64,000 nt of DNA from Nostoc sp. HK-01 (GTDB lineage Bacteria > Cyanobacteriota > Cyanobacteriia > Cyanobacteriales > Nostocaceae). The notes under the pieces were generated by a model that was not told the DNA's origin, ran no database searches, and saw only the letters and a program-made list of their open reading frames with translations. The stretch lies in contig AP018319.1 of the NCBI GenBank assembly GCA_003990705.1, positions 62,001-126,000 on the forward strand. The letters are read 5' to 3'. A program made the translations under genes and the position numbers. The number at the start of each line of letters is the position of its first letter. The stretch's first letter is position 1. Positions 46,129-55,317 of this stretch are shown in pieces.

Positions 46129-48501
46129 TTGATATCGCTGAATTTTCGTATTGTCAGTCTTATGACAGCAAGTATGCTACTTTCTGTTTCTGCTCCCCTG
46201 TTCCCTACAGGCTATCCTCGGTTTTTTATAAACTCTGCAACAGCACAAACAACTCCTGATCATTCAACAGAAGCCAAAAGATTATTAGAACAAGGCATTC
46301 AGCAACATAAAAATAATCAACATGAAGCTGCATTACAATCTTTCCAAGAAGCACTAAAAATTTTTCAACAGTCGCAAAATCGTAAATCTACAGCCCTGAC
46401 ATTAGCACTTTTAGGTGATGTTTATAGCTCTTTAGAGCAGCCTGCTCAGGCGCTTCAATCTCTCAAACAGTCTTTAGAAATCTATCGTCAACTGGGAGAT
46501 CGTCAAGGTGAAGCGATCGCTCTCAATGATTTAGGTAATGCTTACAACACTGCTGGACAATATCAACCAGCAATTAATACCTTAAAACAAGCATTTGAAC
46601 TGCGAGGAAAACTAGGTGATTTGGATGGACAAGCTACCAGTGGCGGTAATCTAGCTAGTGCTTTTAATAATGTAGGTCAGTACAATTTAGCATTAGAATA
46701 CCTGACAAAAGCTGTAGCAATTCAGCAAAAATTAGGCAATCGTCGGAAAGAAGCCATATTTTTAAACAATCTTGGTAACACCCATCTCAATCTCAAGCAA
46801 TATGCCAAAGCCATCAATTTGTATCAAAAATCGTTCAAAATTTCTCAACAACTGGATGATCGCTTGAGCCAATCTAATGCCTTGAATAATTTGGGCAATG
46901 CTTATTTTAAAAATAAACAAAATGCCCAGGCAATTCAAGTTCTTCAGCAAGCTTTAGTAATTCAAAGACAAATCGGCAATTGGCAAGGACAAGCTGCTAC
47001 CTTGGGCAACTTAGGCAACGCTTATGATGCGCTCCAGCAATATCCGCAAGCGATCAAATTGCTACAGGAGTCGGTGAAAATTGCACATGAACGCAGCCTT
47101 ACTAAGCATGAAGCTGTTTCTCTCCAAGATTTAGGTTTAACGCTTTTTCATGCAGGTAAACTAAGTGAAGCGGAGAAATCATTATTTAAAGCCATTGAAG
47201 TTTCGGAATCGTTACGAACTGGCTTAAACGATGCGAATAAAGTATCAATCATCGATACACAAAAAAATGTTTATCTCAACTTGCAACGAGTTTTAGCGGC
47301 TGAAAATAAAACAGATCAAGCCCTAGAAGTGTCAGAGAGAGGACGTGCTAGGGCTTTTGTAGAATTACTAGAAAAACGAGTTTCGGAATCTGAGGGTGCA
47401 ACAAATCAGACAAATACTAACCTTGAAGCAATAAATATTTCACTTTCCCAGATTCAACAAATCGCTAAAGCTGAGAATGCAACACTAGTTGAGTACTCAA
47501 TTATTTATAGACAGAAGCTCTTTATTTGGGTGATTCAACCTAGCGGTAAAGTTACTTTTCGTTCAGTTGATCTCAAATCACTCAAAATTTCTTTAGCCGA
47601 TTTAGTGAACAACAGTCGTCAAGAAATTGATGTAGATATTCCTGACGGCAAAGTTAAAGTTGCAAAACCCTTGCAAAAACTACATCAACTATTGATTCAA
47701 CCCATCGCCGATTTGTTGCCAAAAGATTCCAATCAACGCATTATTTTTATTCCCCAGGATTCTCTATTTTTAGTCCCATTTCCGGCACTGCAAGCAAAAA
47801 ATGGCAAATTCCTCATAGAATCCCACACAATTAGCACAGCACCTTCTATTCAAGTTTTGGCACTAACGCAAAAACAACGCCAACTTCTACCATGTCGAGG
47901 AAACGAACAAACCTGCGGACAAGCGTTAGTAGTGGGTAATCCTAAAATGCCTAAAGGTACACCACAGCTACCAGGAGCAGAAATTGAAGCGAAAGCGATC
48001 GCACCTTTGTTAAATACTCAAGCCATTGTTGGCGCTCAAGCTACCGAAGGAGCGATTGTACAAAAAATGCTCCAAGCACGTTTTATCCATTTAGCAACCC
48101 ACGGTGGATTTAATAGTGAAAATGGTCTATCTAGTTTAGTTGTGCTGACTCCATCTGGTAAAGACGATGGTTATCTTACCGCCAGAGAAATTCTGAAACT
48201 GAAGCTAAATGCAGAATTAGTAGTGCTGAGTGCCTGCAACACAGGACGAGGCAAAATTACTGGCGATGGCGTGATTGGACTATCGCGATCACTTATTTCT
48301 GCTGGTGTTCCTAGCACAGTGGTTTCTTTATGGTCAGTCCCCGATGCTCCTACTGCCTTTTTAATGTATCAATTCTATCAAAACCTGCAAAAAACTCCAG
48401 ATAAAGCCCAAGCTTTACGACAAGCAATGCTGGCAACTATGAAAAAGTCTTCTCTACCCAGAAATTGGGCAGCTTTCACACTAATTGGCGAAACACAGTA
48501 A
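46129..48501 (+). CDS. TPR-CHAT protein with N-terminal signal/anchor
   Basis: 790 residues from TTG 46129, fixed by AGGAG 7 bases upstream. Residues 1-40 are a signal peptide or signal anchor (VSLMTASMLLSVSAPLF...NSATAQ). About eight TPR units follow (45-400) with the LGNAYxxxGQYxxAI pattern. The C-terminal CHAT caspase-like protease domain keeps the His of HLATHGGF (near 661) and the Cys of VLSACNTGRG (near 703), so it should be catalytically competent. The combination is abundant in multicellular cyanobacteria and is linked by analogy to regulated proteolysis or cell death. The signal sequence implies the protease acts outside the cytoplasm, unlike CRISPR-associated TPR-CHAT. No partner gene is next to it. 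Confidence 0.92.
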   Translation: MISLNFRIVSLMTASMLLSVSAPLFPTGYPRFFINSATAQTTPDHSTEAKRLLEQGIQQHKNNQHEAALQSFQEALKIFQQSQNRKSTALTLALLGDVYSSLEQPAQALQSLKQSLEIYRQLGDRQGEAIALNDLGNAYNTAGQYQPAINTLKQAFELRGKLGDLDGQATSGGNLASAFNNVGQYNLALEYLTKAVAIQQKLGNRRKEAIFLNNLGNTHLNLKQYAKAINLYQKSFKISQQLDDRLSQSNALNNLGNAYFKNKQNAQAIQVLQQALVIQRQIGNWQGQAATLGNLGNAYDALQQYPQAIKLLQESVKIAHERSLTKHEAVSLQDLGLTLFHAGKLSEAEKSLFKAIEVSESLRTGLNDANKVSIIDTQKNVYLNLQRVLAAENKTDQALEVSERGRARAFVELLEKRVSESEGATNQTNTNLEAINISLSQIQQIAKAENATLVEYSIIYRQKLFIWVIQPSGKVTFRSVDLKSLKISLADLVNNSRQEIDVDIPDGKVKVAKPLQKLHQLLIQPIADLLPKDSNQRIIFIPQDSLFLVPFPALQAKNGKFLIESHTISTAPSIQVLALTQKQRQLLPCRGNEQTCGQALVVGNPKMPKGTPQLPGAEIEAKAIAPLLNTQAIVGAQATEGAIVQKMLQARFIHLATHGGFNSENGLSSLVVLTPSGKDDGYLTAREILKLKLNAELVVLSACNTGRGKITGDGVIGLSRSLISAGVPSTVVSLWSVPDAPTAFLMYQFYQNLQKTPDKAQALRQAMLATMKKSSLPRNWAAFTLIGETQ

Positions 48502-48616
48502 TTGAATCCCTAAGCCAGAAAGTCAACTCCCTGACTCAGCTACAAAACCGCGCATGAAGTAGGGTAGGTCGCCAGCAAGTTACGACTACTGGTACTCTTC
48601 CAACCACCCTCTTTAT

Positions 48617-48910
48617 TTGCCCGACTCAATTCTTGATGCTGTGAATGCCCATTCTCTAGCAGAATTGAACAAGCGCAAACTGATAGTCTGGTCAGAAGAT
48701 GTCCCAGTTGTAGAACCAGACGGCGAGCATTTGGCATAAAATCTGGCTGCTCGCTTTCAAGAAGTCACCTTAGAGAATTTGATTGAGGTTTTTCAAGCTC
48801 TAATCACAATCTACACAAACTACGGCAATTGCTTGGCTTTGACGTACCTGATGGAAATCTCAGCCGAATACTTTGGATTAATTGAGGAGGACAAATGCAC
48901 GACGGACTGA
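48617..48910 (+). pseudogene. Second copy of small protein A1, killed by one nonsense codon
   Basis: From the codon for LPDSILDAVNAHSLAELNKRKLIVWSEDVP the sequence follows the intact gene at 35359-35685 closely. The native N-terminus and ATG are replaced by unrelated sequence. Codon TAT (in LAYNLAARF) has become TAA at 48737-48739. The rest, through LIEVFQALITIYTNYGNCLALTYLMEISAEYFG, is undamaged. The final part overlaps the downstream intact small gene as in the other copy. Confidence 0.85.
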
Positions 48911-49083
48911 ACTTTGAGGATGAACTGCTCCTTTCAGAAGAACAAATCCGTCGCCGTCACAATCAGCGACGTTTCTTGCGACGAAATGCTCAACTGTTGC
49001 AGCAGGAATTGGAACTAGAAGATGAACTGTTGGAGTCGAACCCTGAATTAGCCCAAATGATTCACGATCTAAACGTGCTGTAA
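48895..49083 (+). CDS. Small protein A2 of the duplicated pair (intact copy)
   Basis: 62 residues starting MHDGLNFEDELLLSEEQIRRRHNQRRFLRRNAQLLQQELELEDELLES. It is highly charged and probably a single long helix or coiled coil. GAGGAGG lies 5 bases upstream of ATG, inside the end of the decayed A1 copy. The matching gene at 35661 is frameshifted, so this is the only intact A2 in the window. Family not recognised; a nucleic-acid or partner-binding antidote-like peptide would fit the charge pattern, which is speculation. Confidence 0.7.
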   Translation: MHDGLNFEDELLLSEEQIRRRHNQRRFLRRNAQLLQQELELEDELLESNPELAQMIHDLNVL

Positions 49084-49224
49084 ACGCAAGCCCATCATCA
49101 GGGTTTCGGCAGTATTTTTGAGGGAGATGCTAGTGCCAAAAAATCGAATGTGTGGAATAAGTTTTTTCCTGGTTTGGGTTAGCAGTAAAAATTAACAATT
49201 TATATATTTAGCAGCTAATTGGTC

Positions 49225-49419
49225 ATGATTCGCAATACTCAAATAAGATTAGTTTCTCTGCTCAAGAAAACCGCTTATGTTGGGCTTGTATTTTTAGTTA
49301 TGTTGTTGGTTACTGGTGTCCGTCCTTCAGAGTTAATAGTAGGCTTGTGTGTGATTTTAGGTATTGGGTTTGTTGTTTGGGATGAAAATATCAGAAGTAT
49401 GAAATACTTAATTATATAA
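49225..49419 (+). CDS. Possible small membrane protein
   Basis: 64 residues from ATG 49225: basic N-terminus (IRNTQIRLVSLLKKTAYVG), one long hydrophobic stretch or hairpin (LVFLVMLLVTGVRPSELIVGLCVILGIGFVV) and a short tail. No ribosome site is obvious and no family is recognised, so it could be a chance frame. Confidence 0.35.
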   Translation: MIRNTQIRLVSLLKKTAYVGLVFLVMLLVTGVRPSELIVGLCVILGIGFVVWDENIRSMKYLII

Positions 49420-49465
49420 GCCTTGCACTATGGATACAGCCACAGATTTATTATTTCTAAACTAA

Positions 49466-49714
49466 GAGTTTGCCTTAAAAATCAATCCTTTTTCTGAGGG
49501 GGAATATTTAGTTATTCAGACTCATTCTCAAGAGAAAAACCTAAAAATAAGCAAGCGTAGTTTTGATTATGAGGATGCTAAAAAATATTGTGAGCTTGAG
49601 GGTTTCAGTCACGACTACGCCACGTTTGAATTAAGGATATTTCATCATAACAATCTTTGGAGGCATGGAACCGAGATAAGAGCCAATTCGGAAATAGAGG
49701 TTGAAAATACCTGA
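49466..49714 (+). pseudogene. Start-less frame of coding character
   Basis: An open stretch of 82 codons with no usable start reads INPFSEGEYLVIQTHSQEKNLKIS...FDYEDAKKYCELEGFSHDYATFELRIFHHNNLWRHGTEIR. Composition and amino-acid pattern look like real protein, and a stop (TAA 49463) lies just upstream. I read it as a gene that lost its 5' end, family unknown. Confidence 0.4.
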
Positions 49715-49812
49715 TATGTATAGCTTTAGGCTTATTTAATCCCTCTAGTTTTTAACAAATACAGAATGCTGAATTTAGTACACAGTTACTAATAAACCCG
49801 GTTTTTGATCTC

Positions 49813-50679
49813 TTAAATACCAACATTTGGGCTAGTTTTGGCTAATCTATGCTTATTCCAGATTGAGTAGGGAACACCGATAAAAGCTCCCAAAATTACG
49901 TAAGCTACTAGCGTCGGAATCACCTGCTGCTGTACATGATTCAAAATAGCGACAAATAAAGCTAAACCAAAATTACGAGCAATACAGAAAATCGCCAAGG
50001 TAGCTCGCATATCATCATCAAGCCTGCCTAAGGTGTGTCCAATTCCTAGAGAAGCAATCACCATAATTGCGATCGCTACAAGTGATAATTGCCCAACTCT
50101 GGAAAACATTGGCAGCCCTAAGATGCACACTAAAACAACCATCACTAAAAAGAGGCTATCAGCAATAAAACTCAAAGGTTGGGCAATCTTTTTGACAATA
50201 TTAGGGGCGAACTTTTGCATTAAAATACCGAGACTGACAGGTAATAACTGCACTATCATCACCTGCCGGACAACTTGTAAAATTGTCACTTTTTGTGAGA
50301 TATTCTCAAATAAGGTAGCAAAAATTGTCAAAGAAAGAGGAGTAAAAAAAACTGCAAGTATTGCCAGAGTTAGCTGAAGACTCGCTGAGTATTGGAAGCT
50401 GCCTCCAGCCTTTTGCGATCGCTTCGTAGTCAGAGGCGCACCTGGAGAAGCTGCCAACAAGGCCAATCCTATCATTACTTCCGGTGGTAAGTTTAACAGT
50501 TTCAGCAGTAGAATAACCACCAGAGGCACTAGCACAACAACGGCTAGAAGCGCACGGAATACTAAGGCAGGTTTTCGCCAGAAGGAAAGCATCTTTTCAA
50601 AGGAGAGGTTGCTCCCTATGGCTAACATTAGAGAAAAAATAGTGACTTTAACAAGTATCAGTAGTAAGGGATGGTGCAT
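49813..50679 (-). CDS. Bile acid:sodium symporter (BASS)-like transporter
   Basis: 288 residues from ATG 50679; a TTG at 50751 would add 24 residues. Eight or nine hydrophobic helices. The family motifs are SNLSFEKMLSFWRKP, LLAASPGAPLTTKRSQKAGG, LFVMVVLVCILGLP and IARNFGLALFVAIL, with ASPGAP and the RNxGL crossover segment characteristic of the BASS/arsenical-resistance fold. These carry organic anions with sodium or protons across the inner membrane. Substrate is unknown. No neighbour suggests one. Confidence 0.78.
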   Translation of the reverse strand: MHHPLLLILVKVTIFSLMLAIGSNLSFEKMLSFWRKPALVFRALLAVVVLVPLVVILLLKLLNLPPEVMIGLALLAASPGAPLTTKRSQKAGGSFQYSASLQLTLAILAVFFTPLSLTIFATLFENISQKVTILQVVRQVMIVQLLPVSLGILMQKFAPNIVKKIAQPLSFIADSLFLVMVVLVCILGLPMFSRVGQLSLVAIAIMVIASLGIGHTLGRLDDDMRATLAIFCIARNFGLALFVAILNHVQQQVIPTLVAYVILGAFIGVPYSIWNKHRLAKTSPNVGI

Positions 50680-51487
50680 AGTTTTCAAATGACCAATCCT
50701 GGATGGTGAAAAATCACTAAAAAATTCCGAAATTGCGCTAAAAGAGGACAAGAATCAACCAATAAACTAACAGATTCTACCAATTAAATTTATTCCTCAT
50801 GAATGTTCATACCCTATTAGTTCCCATAATGTATGGGCATGTGAATAATGAATATTTTTGTATTGAATCTGATGACTGTTGAATAATTCTTGAAGTTACT
50901 TCAAGAAGTGACTCAATAGATATAGAAATTTATCTATCAAACTGTACTCATCTAGGAATCATATTTGATTTCTGTATCCCTTACGGGAGCGTAGCCATAA
51001 AAAATCATTACACCTCTGTTCCTTTTTTCCTTGTTCCCTACCTACGCAAGTAATTTCAATAATCAAGTCAGATTCCTATAACTGATTTATAAACAGAAAT
51101 AAATCACTCTACATCCTCCTAAAGTAATTGGAATTATCGTGTTGAAACTACTACCTTATTAAGGGGTACTACCTTATTAAGGCTATAGAGTGATTAATAT
51201 CTACCGAAAAGTATAGATCTGTTTGTAATGAGATCAAACTGTTGGAATACTGTAATAATAGAAGTTGGGGTTAAATAAGAGATTTAGTAGTTCACCAACC
51301 CAATATTGTTGTGTAGACTCAGCAAGGGAGCAGGGGAGCAGGGGGGATGAAGGTACTCTCTCCCCTGCCCCTCTGCCCCGAAGCCCCTCTGCTGGCCGCC
51401 ACGCGCTCGTTCTGTTGGCAGACTATTAGGTTTGTCCTATGGCCGTCTTGCTTTCTTTGCTATGTCTATTTGGATAGGGTGCAGGAC
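50680..51487. other. Intergenic with short repeats and an IS1 junction
   Basis: Contains the direct repeat TACTACCTTATTAAGG at 51149-51164 and 51167-51182 (period 18). Near 51335-51390 it holds an inverted copy of the GCAGAGGGGCAGGGG repeat seen at 45.9 kb. No gene. The right end merges into an IS1 relic. Confidence 0.5.
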
Positions 51488-51769
51488 GAAGTATTTATGA
51501 AGCTAAAAAATTGATTAGAGCCATTTGGTTTTAAGAAATACTGTACAGATGCTTGGGGAGCTTATAAACGGCATTTACCTACAGAAAAACATGAGATTGG
51601 CAAGAGAAAGACTTAAAAAATTGAACATAAACATCTATATTTAAGAACTCGGCTTAAGCGACTAGCTAAAAAGACAATTTGCTTTTCTAAGACTGAGAAA
51701 ATGCCTGACTTGGTTATTGGGTTCTTCATCAATAGCTACAAGTTTGACTTAAACGTCAACAACAGTTTA
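51488..51769 (+). pseudogene. IS1-family transposase C-terminal relic
   Basis: Reading from 51488: DEVFMKLKN-stop-LEPFGFKKYCTDAWGAYKRHLPTEKHEIGKRKT-stop-KIEHKHLYLRTRLKRLAKKTICFSKTEKMPDLVIGFFINSYKF. This matches the catalytic half of IS1 InsAB (YCTDxWGAY...KHxxGKxxTQxIE...LRTRIKRLxRKTICFS). Two nonsense codons (at 51512 and 51614, from sense codons such as CAA) inactivate it. The frame then runs on into the upstream part of the next gene. Confidence 0.85.
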
Positions 51770-51798
51770 ATAACGCCACCCAAGAAAGGAAGATTAAT

Positions 51799-52350
51799 AT
51801 GCACAACGATTGGACGAAACCCGCCGCTATGGCGATCCCCAAAGGGGGAGTCTTTGAACAGGAACAAGGAAGATACGGGCCGATTTTTCCTAAGACTCCC
51901 GCCTGCTACGGCTTCACGATCATCGCAAAAATCAAGCCCGGTACGGAGGAAATCATCCGCGAATATGGGAAGACGATCGAGAAGACCATCGCCGACTTAC
52001 CGGACGGTCTTGCTGTGCTCAAACTGCATTACCTACGTTGGGTGCTGTTTGATATCGCTGAGGACACATACTTCATGTACCAGGGCATCTTCGACACAGA
52101 CTTCGACAAATACACTGAGGATGCCGTTGCACTCTTTTCGCAGTACGGACTTAATACTGTTTTCGAGAATCTTGAGGAATTTCCCGAGGATTGGAAGACG
52201 AATACACCGGCATTCATCCAATTCGTCCGCAAGCATCAGTGTCCAAGCTTCCTCGAATACGGAGAGTATCCCTACGTAAGTTCCGACGAAATCAAAAAAG
52301 CTCTCAAACTTAAGGCGGCGTTCTCCGACATGCTTGACCAGATGCAGTAA
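51799..52350 (+). CDS. Hypothetical protein with alpha/beta-barrel-like domain, first in the Dyp cluster
   Basis: 183 residues, AGGAAG 7 bases before ATG. ACYGFTIIAKIKPGTEEIIREYGKTI, then LKLHYLRWVLFD, YFMYQGIFDTDFDKYTEDAVALF and GLNTVFENLEEFPEDW repeat the strand-helix order of dimeric alpha-beta barrel (Dyp/chlorite-dismutase-like) domains. Similar segments accompany peroxidase-like proteins elsewhere, which is family knowledge I am fairly but not fully sure of. No heme ligand is evident. GC-rich codon use contrasts with the AT-rich flanks, and its stop is only 19 bases before the Dyp gene, so they form an operon. Confidence 0.65.
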   Translation: MHNDWTKPAAMAIPKGGVFEQEQGRYGPIFPKTPACYGFTIIAKIKPGTEEIIREYGKTIEKTIADLPDGLAVLKLHYLRWVLFDIAEDTYFMYQGIFDTDFDKYTEDAVALFSQYGLNTVFENLEEFPEDWKTNTPAFIQFVRKHQCPSFLEYGEYPYVSSDEIKKALKLKAAFSDMLDQMQ

Positions 52351-52369
52351 TCTACCGGGAGGACTTGAT

Positions 52370-53695
52370 ATGCTTGAGTTCGATGACATTCAGCACATTT
52401 TGTTGACTCGTGTACCTGCGCTCACCGGACGGTATGAATTTCTATCGTTCCGGAACCCTGCTGGTGGACGAGCGTGGTTAGCTGCCATTCTGGAAAAGGT
52501 ACAGTCGTCTGCCCAGGTTCGTGCTTCGGTCGAACAGGACAACCGATGGGTGAGCGTGGCCTTTACCTGGAACGGACTGCGGGCGCTGGGTATGGATGAG
52601 GCATCCCTGGATACGTTTCCTGATGAGTTCAAGCAGGGCATGGTGGCCCGCGCGGAGATCCTCGGCGATACCGGCAAGAATCATCCTGAAAATTGGGTGG
52701 GAGGTCTTGCCAGTCCGGATCTTCACGCTATTGTGATTCTCTTTGCCCGCGATAATACGGAGCGCGATCGATGCAAGGCGGAACACCAGCGACTTGTCGA
52801 GCAGTCCGAGGGAGTGGAAGTGATCTCGGCATTGGATCTAGAAGCAACACCGCCTTTCAACTATGCACACGACCACTTCGGCTACCGCGATCGGCTCTCC
52901 CAGCCAGTCATCGAAGGTTCGGGCGAAGAGCCAACGCCCGGTTCCGGTGCGCCACTGAAGGCGGGCGAGTTCATCCTGGGCTACCCAGACGAATATGGCC
53001 CCCCTGCCAATCTGCCGCAACCTGAGATCCTCTCCCGGAACGGTAGCTACATGGCCTATCGACGCTTGCAGGAGCATATTATCGAGTTTCGTGACTTCTT
53101 ACGCCAGCATGGTCAGACGGCAGAAGAGCAAGAACTTGTGGCAGCAAAGTTAATGGGTCGCTGGCGTAGTGGCGCACCGCTAGTGCTGTCACCAGACAAG
53201 GATGATCCAGCACTCGCTGTGGATATGCAGAGAAACAACGACTTTAACTATGCAACTATGGATCCGCATGGCTATGCCGTCCCCCTCGGCTCCCATATCC
53301 GTCGCCTGAATCCTCGTGACACAGGGGCGAACATGAACCGGCGGAGGATGATCCGTCGCGGGGCAACCTACGGGCCGCCACTCCCGGAAGATGCGCCGGA
53401 AGACGGAATAGAGCGTGGCATTGCTGCCTTCGTAATCTGCGCGAGCCTGATTCGTCAGTTCGAGTTCGCGCAGAACGTGTGGGTGAATGACAAGAACTTC
53501 CACGAACTCGGCAACGAGCGCGATCCGATTATCGGCACGCAGGACGGCACTCTTGACTTCAAGATCCCGAAGCGGCCAATCCGGAAAACCATCACGGGCA
53601 TTCCGGCGTTCACCACGGTTCGGGGCGGGGCTTACTTCTTTCTACCCGGACTGAAGGCGCTTCGATACCTGGCATCACTGAATAGTGACAGGTAA
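52370..53695 (+). CDS. Dyp-type heme peroxidase
   Basis: 441 residues from ATG 52370, chosen because GGGAGGA lies 7 bases upstream. The family motif appears as HDHFGYRDRLSQP (catalytic Asp near 174, canonical GFxDGxxxP). The proximal His is in GSHIRRLNPRD (near 310), and distal Arg is in the MIRRGATYGPPL block. RGGAYFFLPGLKALRYL closes the barrel. Dyp peroxidases oxidise dyes, lignin-like phenols or other substrates with hydrogen peroxide. No twin-arginine or other signal is seen, so a cytosolic enzyme is likely, or it is loaded into an encapsulin, but no encapsulin gene is in the window. High GC suggests transfer. Confidence 0.9.
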   Translation: MLEFDDIQHILLTRVPALTGRYEFLSFRNPAGGRAWLAAILEKVQSSAQVRASVEQDNRWVSVAFTWNGLRALGMDEASLDTFPDEFKQGMVARAEILGDTGKNHPENWVGGLASPDLHAIVILFARDNTERDRCKAEHQRLVEQSEGVEVISALDLEATPPFNYAHDHFGYRDRLSQPVIEGSGEEPTPGSGAPLKAGEFILGYPDEYGPPANLPQPEILSRNGSYMAYRRLQEHIIEFRDFLRQHGQTAEEQELVAAKLMGRWRSGAPLVLSPDKDDPALAVDMQRNNDFNYATMDPHGYAVPLGSHIRRLNPRDTGANMNRRRMIRRGATYGPPLPEDAPEDGIERGIAAFVICASLIRQFEFAQNVWVNDKNFHELGNERDPIIGTQDGTLDFKIPKRPIRKTITGIPAFTTVRGGAYFFLPGLKALRYLASLNSDR

Positions 53696-53733
53696 CTTCA
53701 GAATCCGATCAAACAAAAGGAATGGTGGTGACA

Positions 53734-54762
53734 ATGAGCATAATCAATCGAGTTGGGCGAACGTACAACCAGAACCATGTGCCGCGACCGTACACGCAGA
53801 ATAAACGTCGGTTCAGCATTTACTGGACGTGGAGTTATCCTTGGGAAGCCAACCGAGATCTGACCGAATTGGATAACCGTTTTTCGACTATGACCGAAGT
53901 CCGTCGAGTCGGCTGGCCAAACTTTGAGGGATCTGAGTGGGATAAGATGAATTTCTTGCAGGGCATCGCTGGTACTCTGGAGCTATTCCACCGATCAACC
54001 ATCGATTTTCAGCAAATCGTGGGCGAGATTACTGGGCAGTCGGTCGCCGTTTACCAACGCATTGACCAGGCAGGGTACAAACTCCTGATTGATGAAAGAA
54101 TTCTGGCAGACACGGATACATTGATGGTGTTCGGTCTGGATCATCTCCTATCCGAGCAAGAGGCCGAAAAAGGAGAAATCGAGGCGATCCAGGAGTGGCT
54201 GAACCGAGAAGGTACATGCCTGTTCCTTGCGCCGCACCATGACGTGGGTTTCACAAGCGATATGCAGCAGCGCCAGATGGAGTATAAGCATCATGGCGAC
54301 GAACTCGTGCCGCGCCAGCAGCGCTTCGGTCAGTACACGCGATCGCTGATGAAAGAACTCGAAGTACCCGTACTTAATCAGTTTGGACTCCGGCCTGCCG
54401 TCGTACAAGGAAGCAACCAGATCGCACCCCTGACCGTTAACAAGGATCTCGACAAACTGGGTTTGCTCAATGGAGTGACCACGTTCAACTTCCATTTGCA
54501 TCTGCCCCACTACGCGCTGACGACAGAGGACACGAAGTCCATTCATGTTCTGGCGACGCAGCCAATCGATCTTTCCCGACCGCATCCGTTCACGGCGGAA
54601 GGAAATCGGGAATTCAATACGTGCATCTGGGTACCGTCGAACGGTAACCGTGGCGGCGATATTTTGCTTGCCGACTCGACCATCTTCACCACACTATTCG
54701 GTGGCACGGAGAGTCTAGGACACTTTTGGCGGAACATGGCGAAACTGCGAGTCAATGTCTAG
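53734..54762 (+). CDS. Unknown protein, third gene of the Dyp cluster
   Basis: 342 residues from ATG 53734 (GGTGG upstream; ATG 53722 is an alternative). No named family recognised. The middle (TLMVFGLDHLLSEQEAEKGEIEAIQEWLNREGTCLFLAPHHDVGF, 130-175) looks like the Rossmann-like core of class I glutamine-amidotransferase/ThuA-type domains, where a flat nucleotide-like sheet is followed by helices. The catalytic Cys is not evident. The N-terminus (NHVPRPYTQNKRRFSIYWTWSYPWEANRDL) is aromatic-rich. GC-rich and same strand, 38 bases after the peroxidase stop, so it very probably belongs with it. Confidence 0.6.
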   Translation: MSIINRVGRTYNQNHVPRPYTQNKRRFSIYWTWSYPWEANRDLTELDNRFSTMTEVRRVGWPNFEGSEWDKMNFLQGIAGTLELFHRSTIDFQQIVGEITGQSVAVYQRIDQAGYKLLIDERILADTDTLMVFGLDHLLSEQEAEKGEIEAIQEWLNREGTCLFLAPHHDVGFTSDMQQRQMEYKHHGDELVPRQQRFGQYTRSLMKELEVPVLNQFGLRPAVVQGSNQIAPLTVNKDLDKLGLLNGVTTFNFHLHLPHYALTTEDTKSIHVLATQPIDLSRPHPFTAEGNREFNTCIWVPSNGNRGGDILLADSTIFTTLFGGTESLGHFWRNMAKLRVNV

Positions 54763-54822
54763 GTAGCAAACTATAAGTTTGGCTGTGGCCAGGCCAACTC
54801 CTCTACTTAGTCCACTATCCAA

Positions 54823-55134
54823 CTATTTCTCAATTCCTGTGGGTGTTGCGGGTTTGGTTTCTTTGTAATTGGTTACTTGGAATTGTGGCCCATATTGAGG
54901 ATGTTCTCGCCAGAAACCAGTTAGCTGAAGTATTTGCCCTGGTTGGATATTTGCAAAACTGCCGACGATTGTGGTGAGGTCGGTAGAACGTGAACGTGTT
55001 AAACGCGCTACGGTATAGCCTGATTCTTCGGAGTGAAAGGTCAGGCGTTCTACCACCCTGTAATCGTTTCGTAGTGCGGGGTGGCATTGACTTGTTGAGT
55101 AGCTGGATTTAGGGACGTGGACATCGTAATTCAA
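54823..55134 (-). pseudogene. RecD2-like helicase N-terminal remnant
   Basis: 103 residues: VVERLTFHSEESGYTVARLTRSRSTDLTTIVGSFANIQPGQILQLTGFWREHPQYGPQFQVTNYKETKPATPTGIEK, then stop. This is the N-terminal OB-like domain of RecD2/YrrC-type exodeoxyribonuclease V alpha helicases, which normally exceed 700 residues. The P-loop helicase part is missing. The fragment ends at a TAG where the family would continue YLGSG. Confidence 0.8.
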
Positions 55135-55317
55135 AAATGCCGCACATTATTTTAAGTCAGAAAATAAGTTTTTACAGTACATAAATACTATCTTTAACGA
55201 CACCCAGGTAACCAGCATCTTGAGATATCAAACCAAAATCGCCAAAAAATTACACAATTTTTGATACATTAATTTTTAAATACTAATTCCGCTGCATAAT
55301 CCAGAGGCATTAATGCA

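Noticed and set aside
51701-52279. 192-codon frame from ATG 51701
   Set aside because: Its first 23 codons are the IS1 relic and the rest is out of frame with the well supported 51799-52350 gene.
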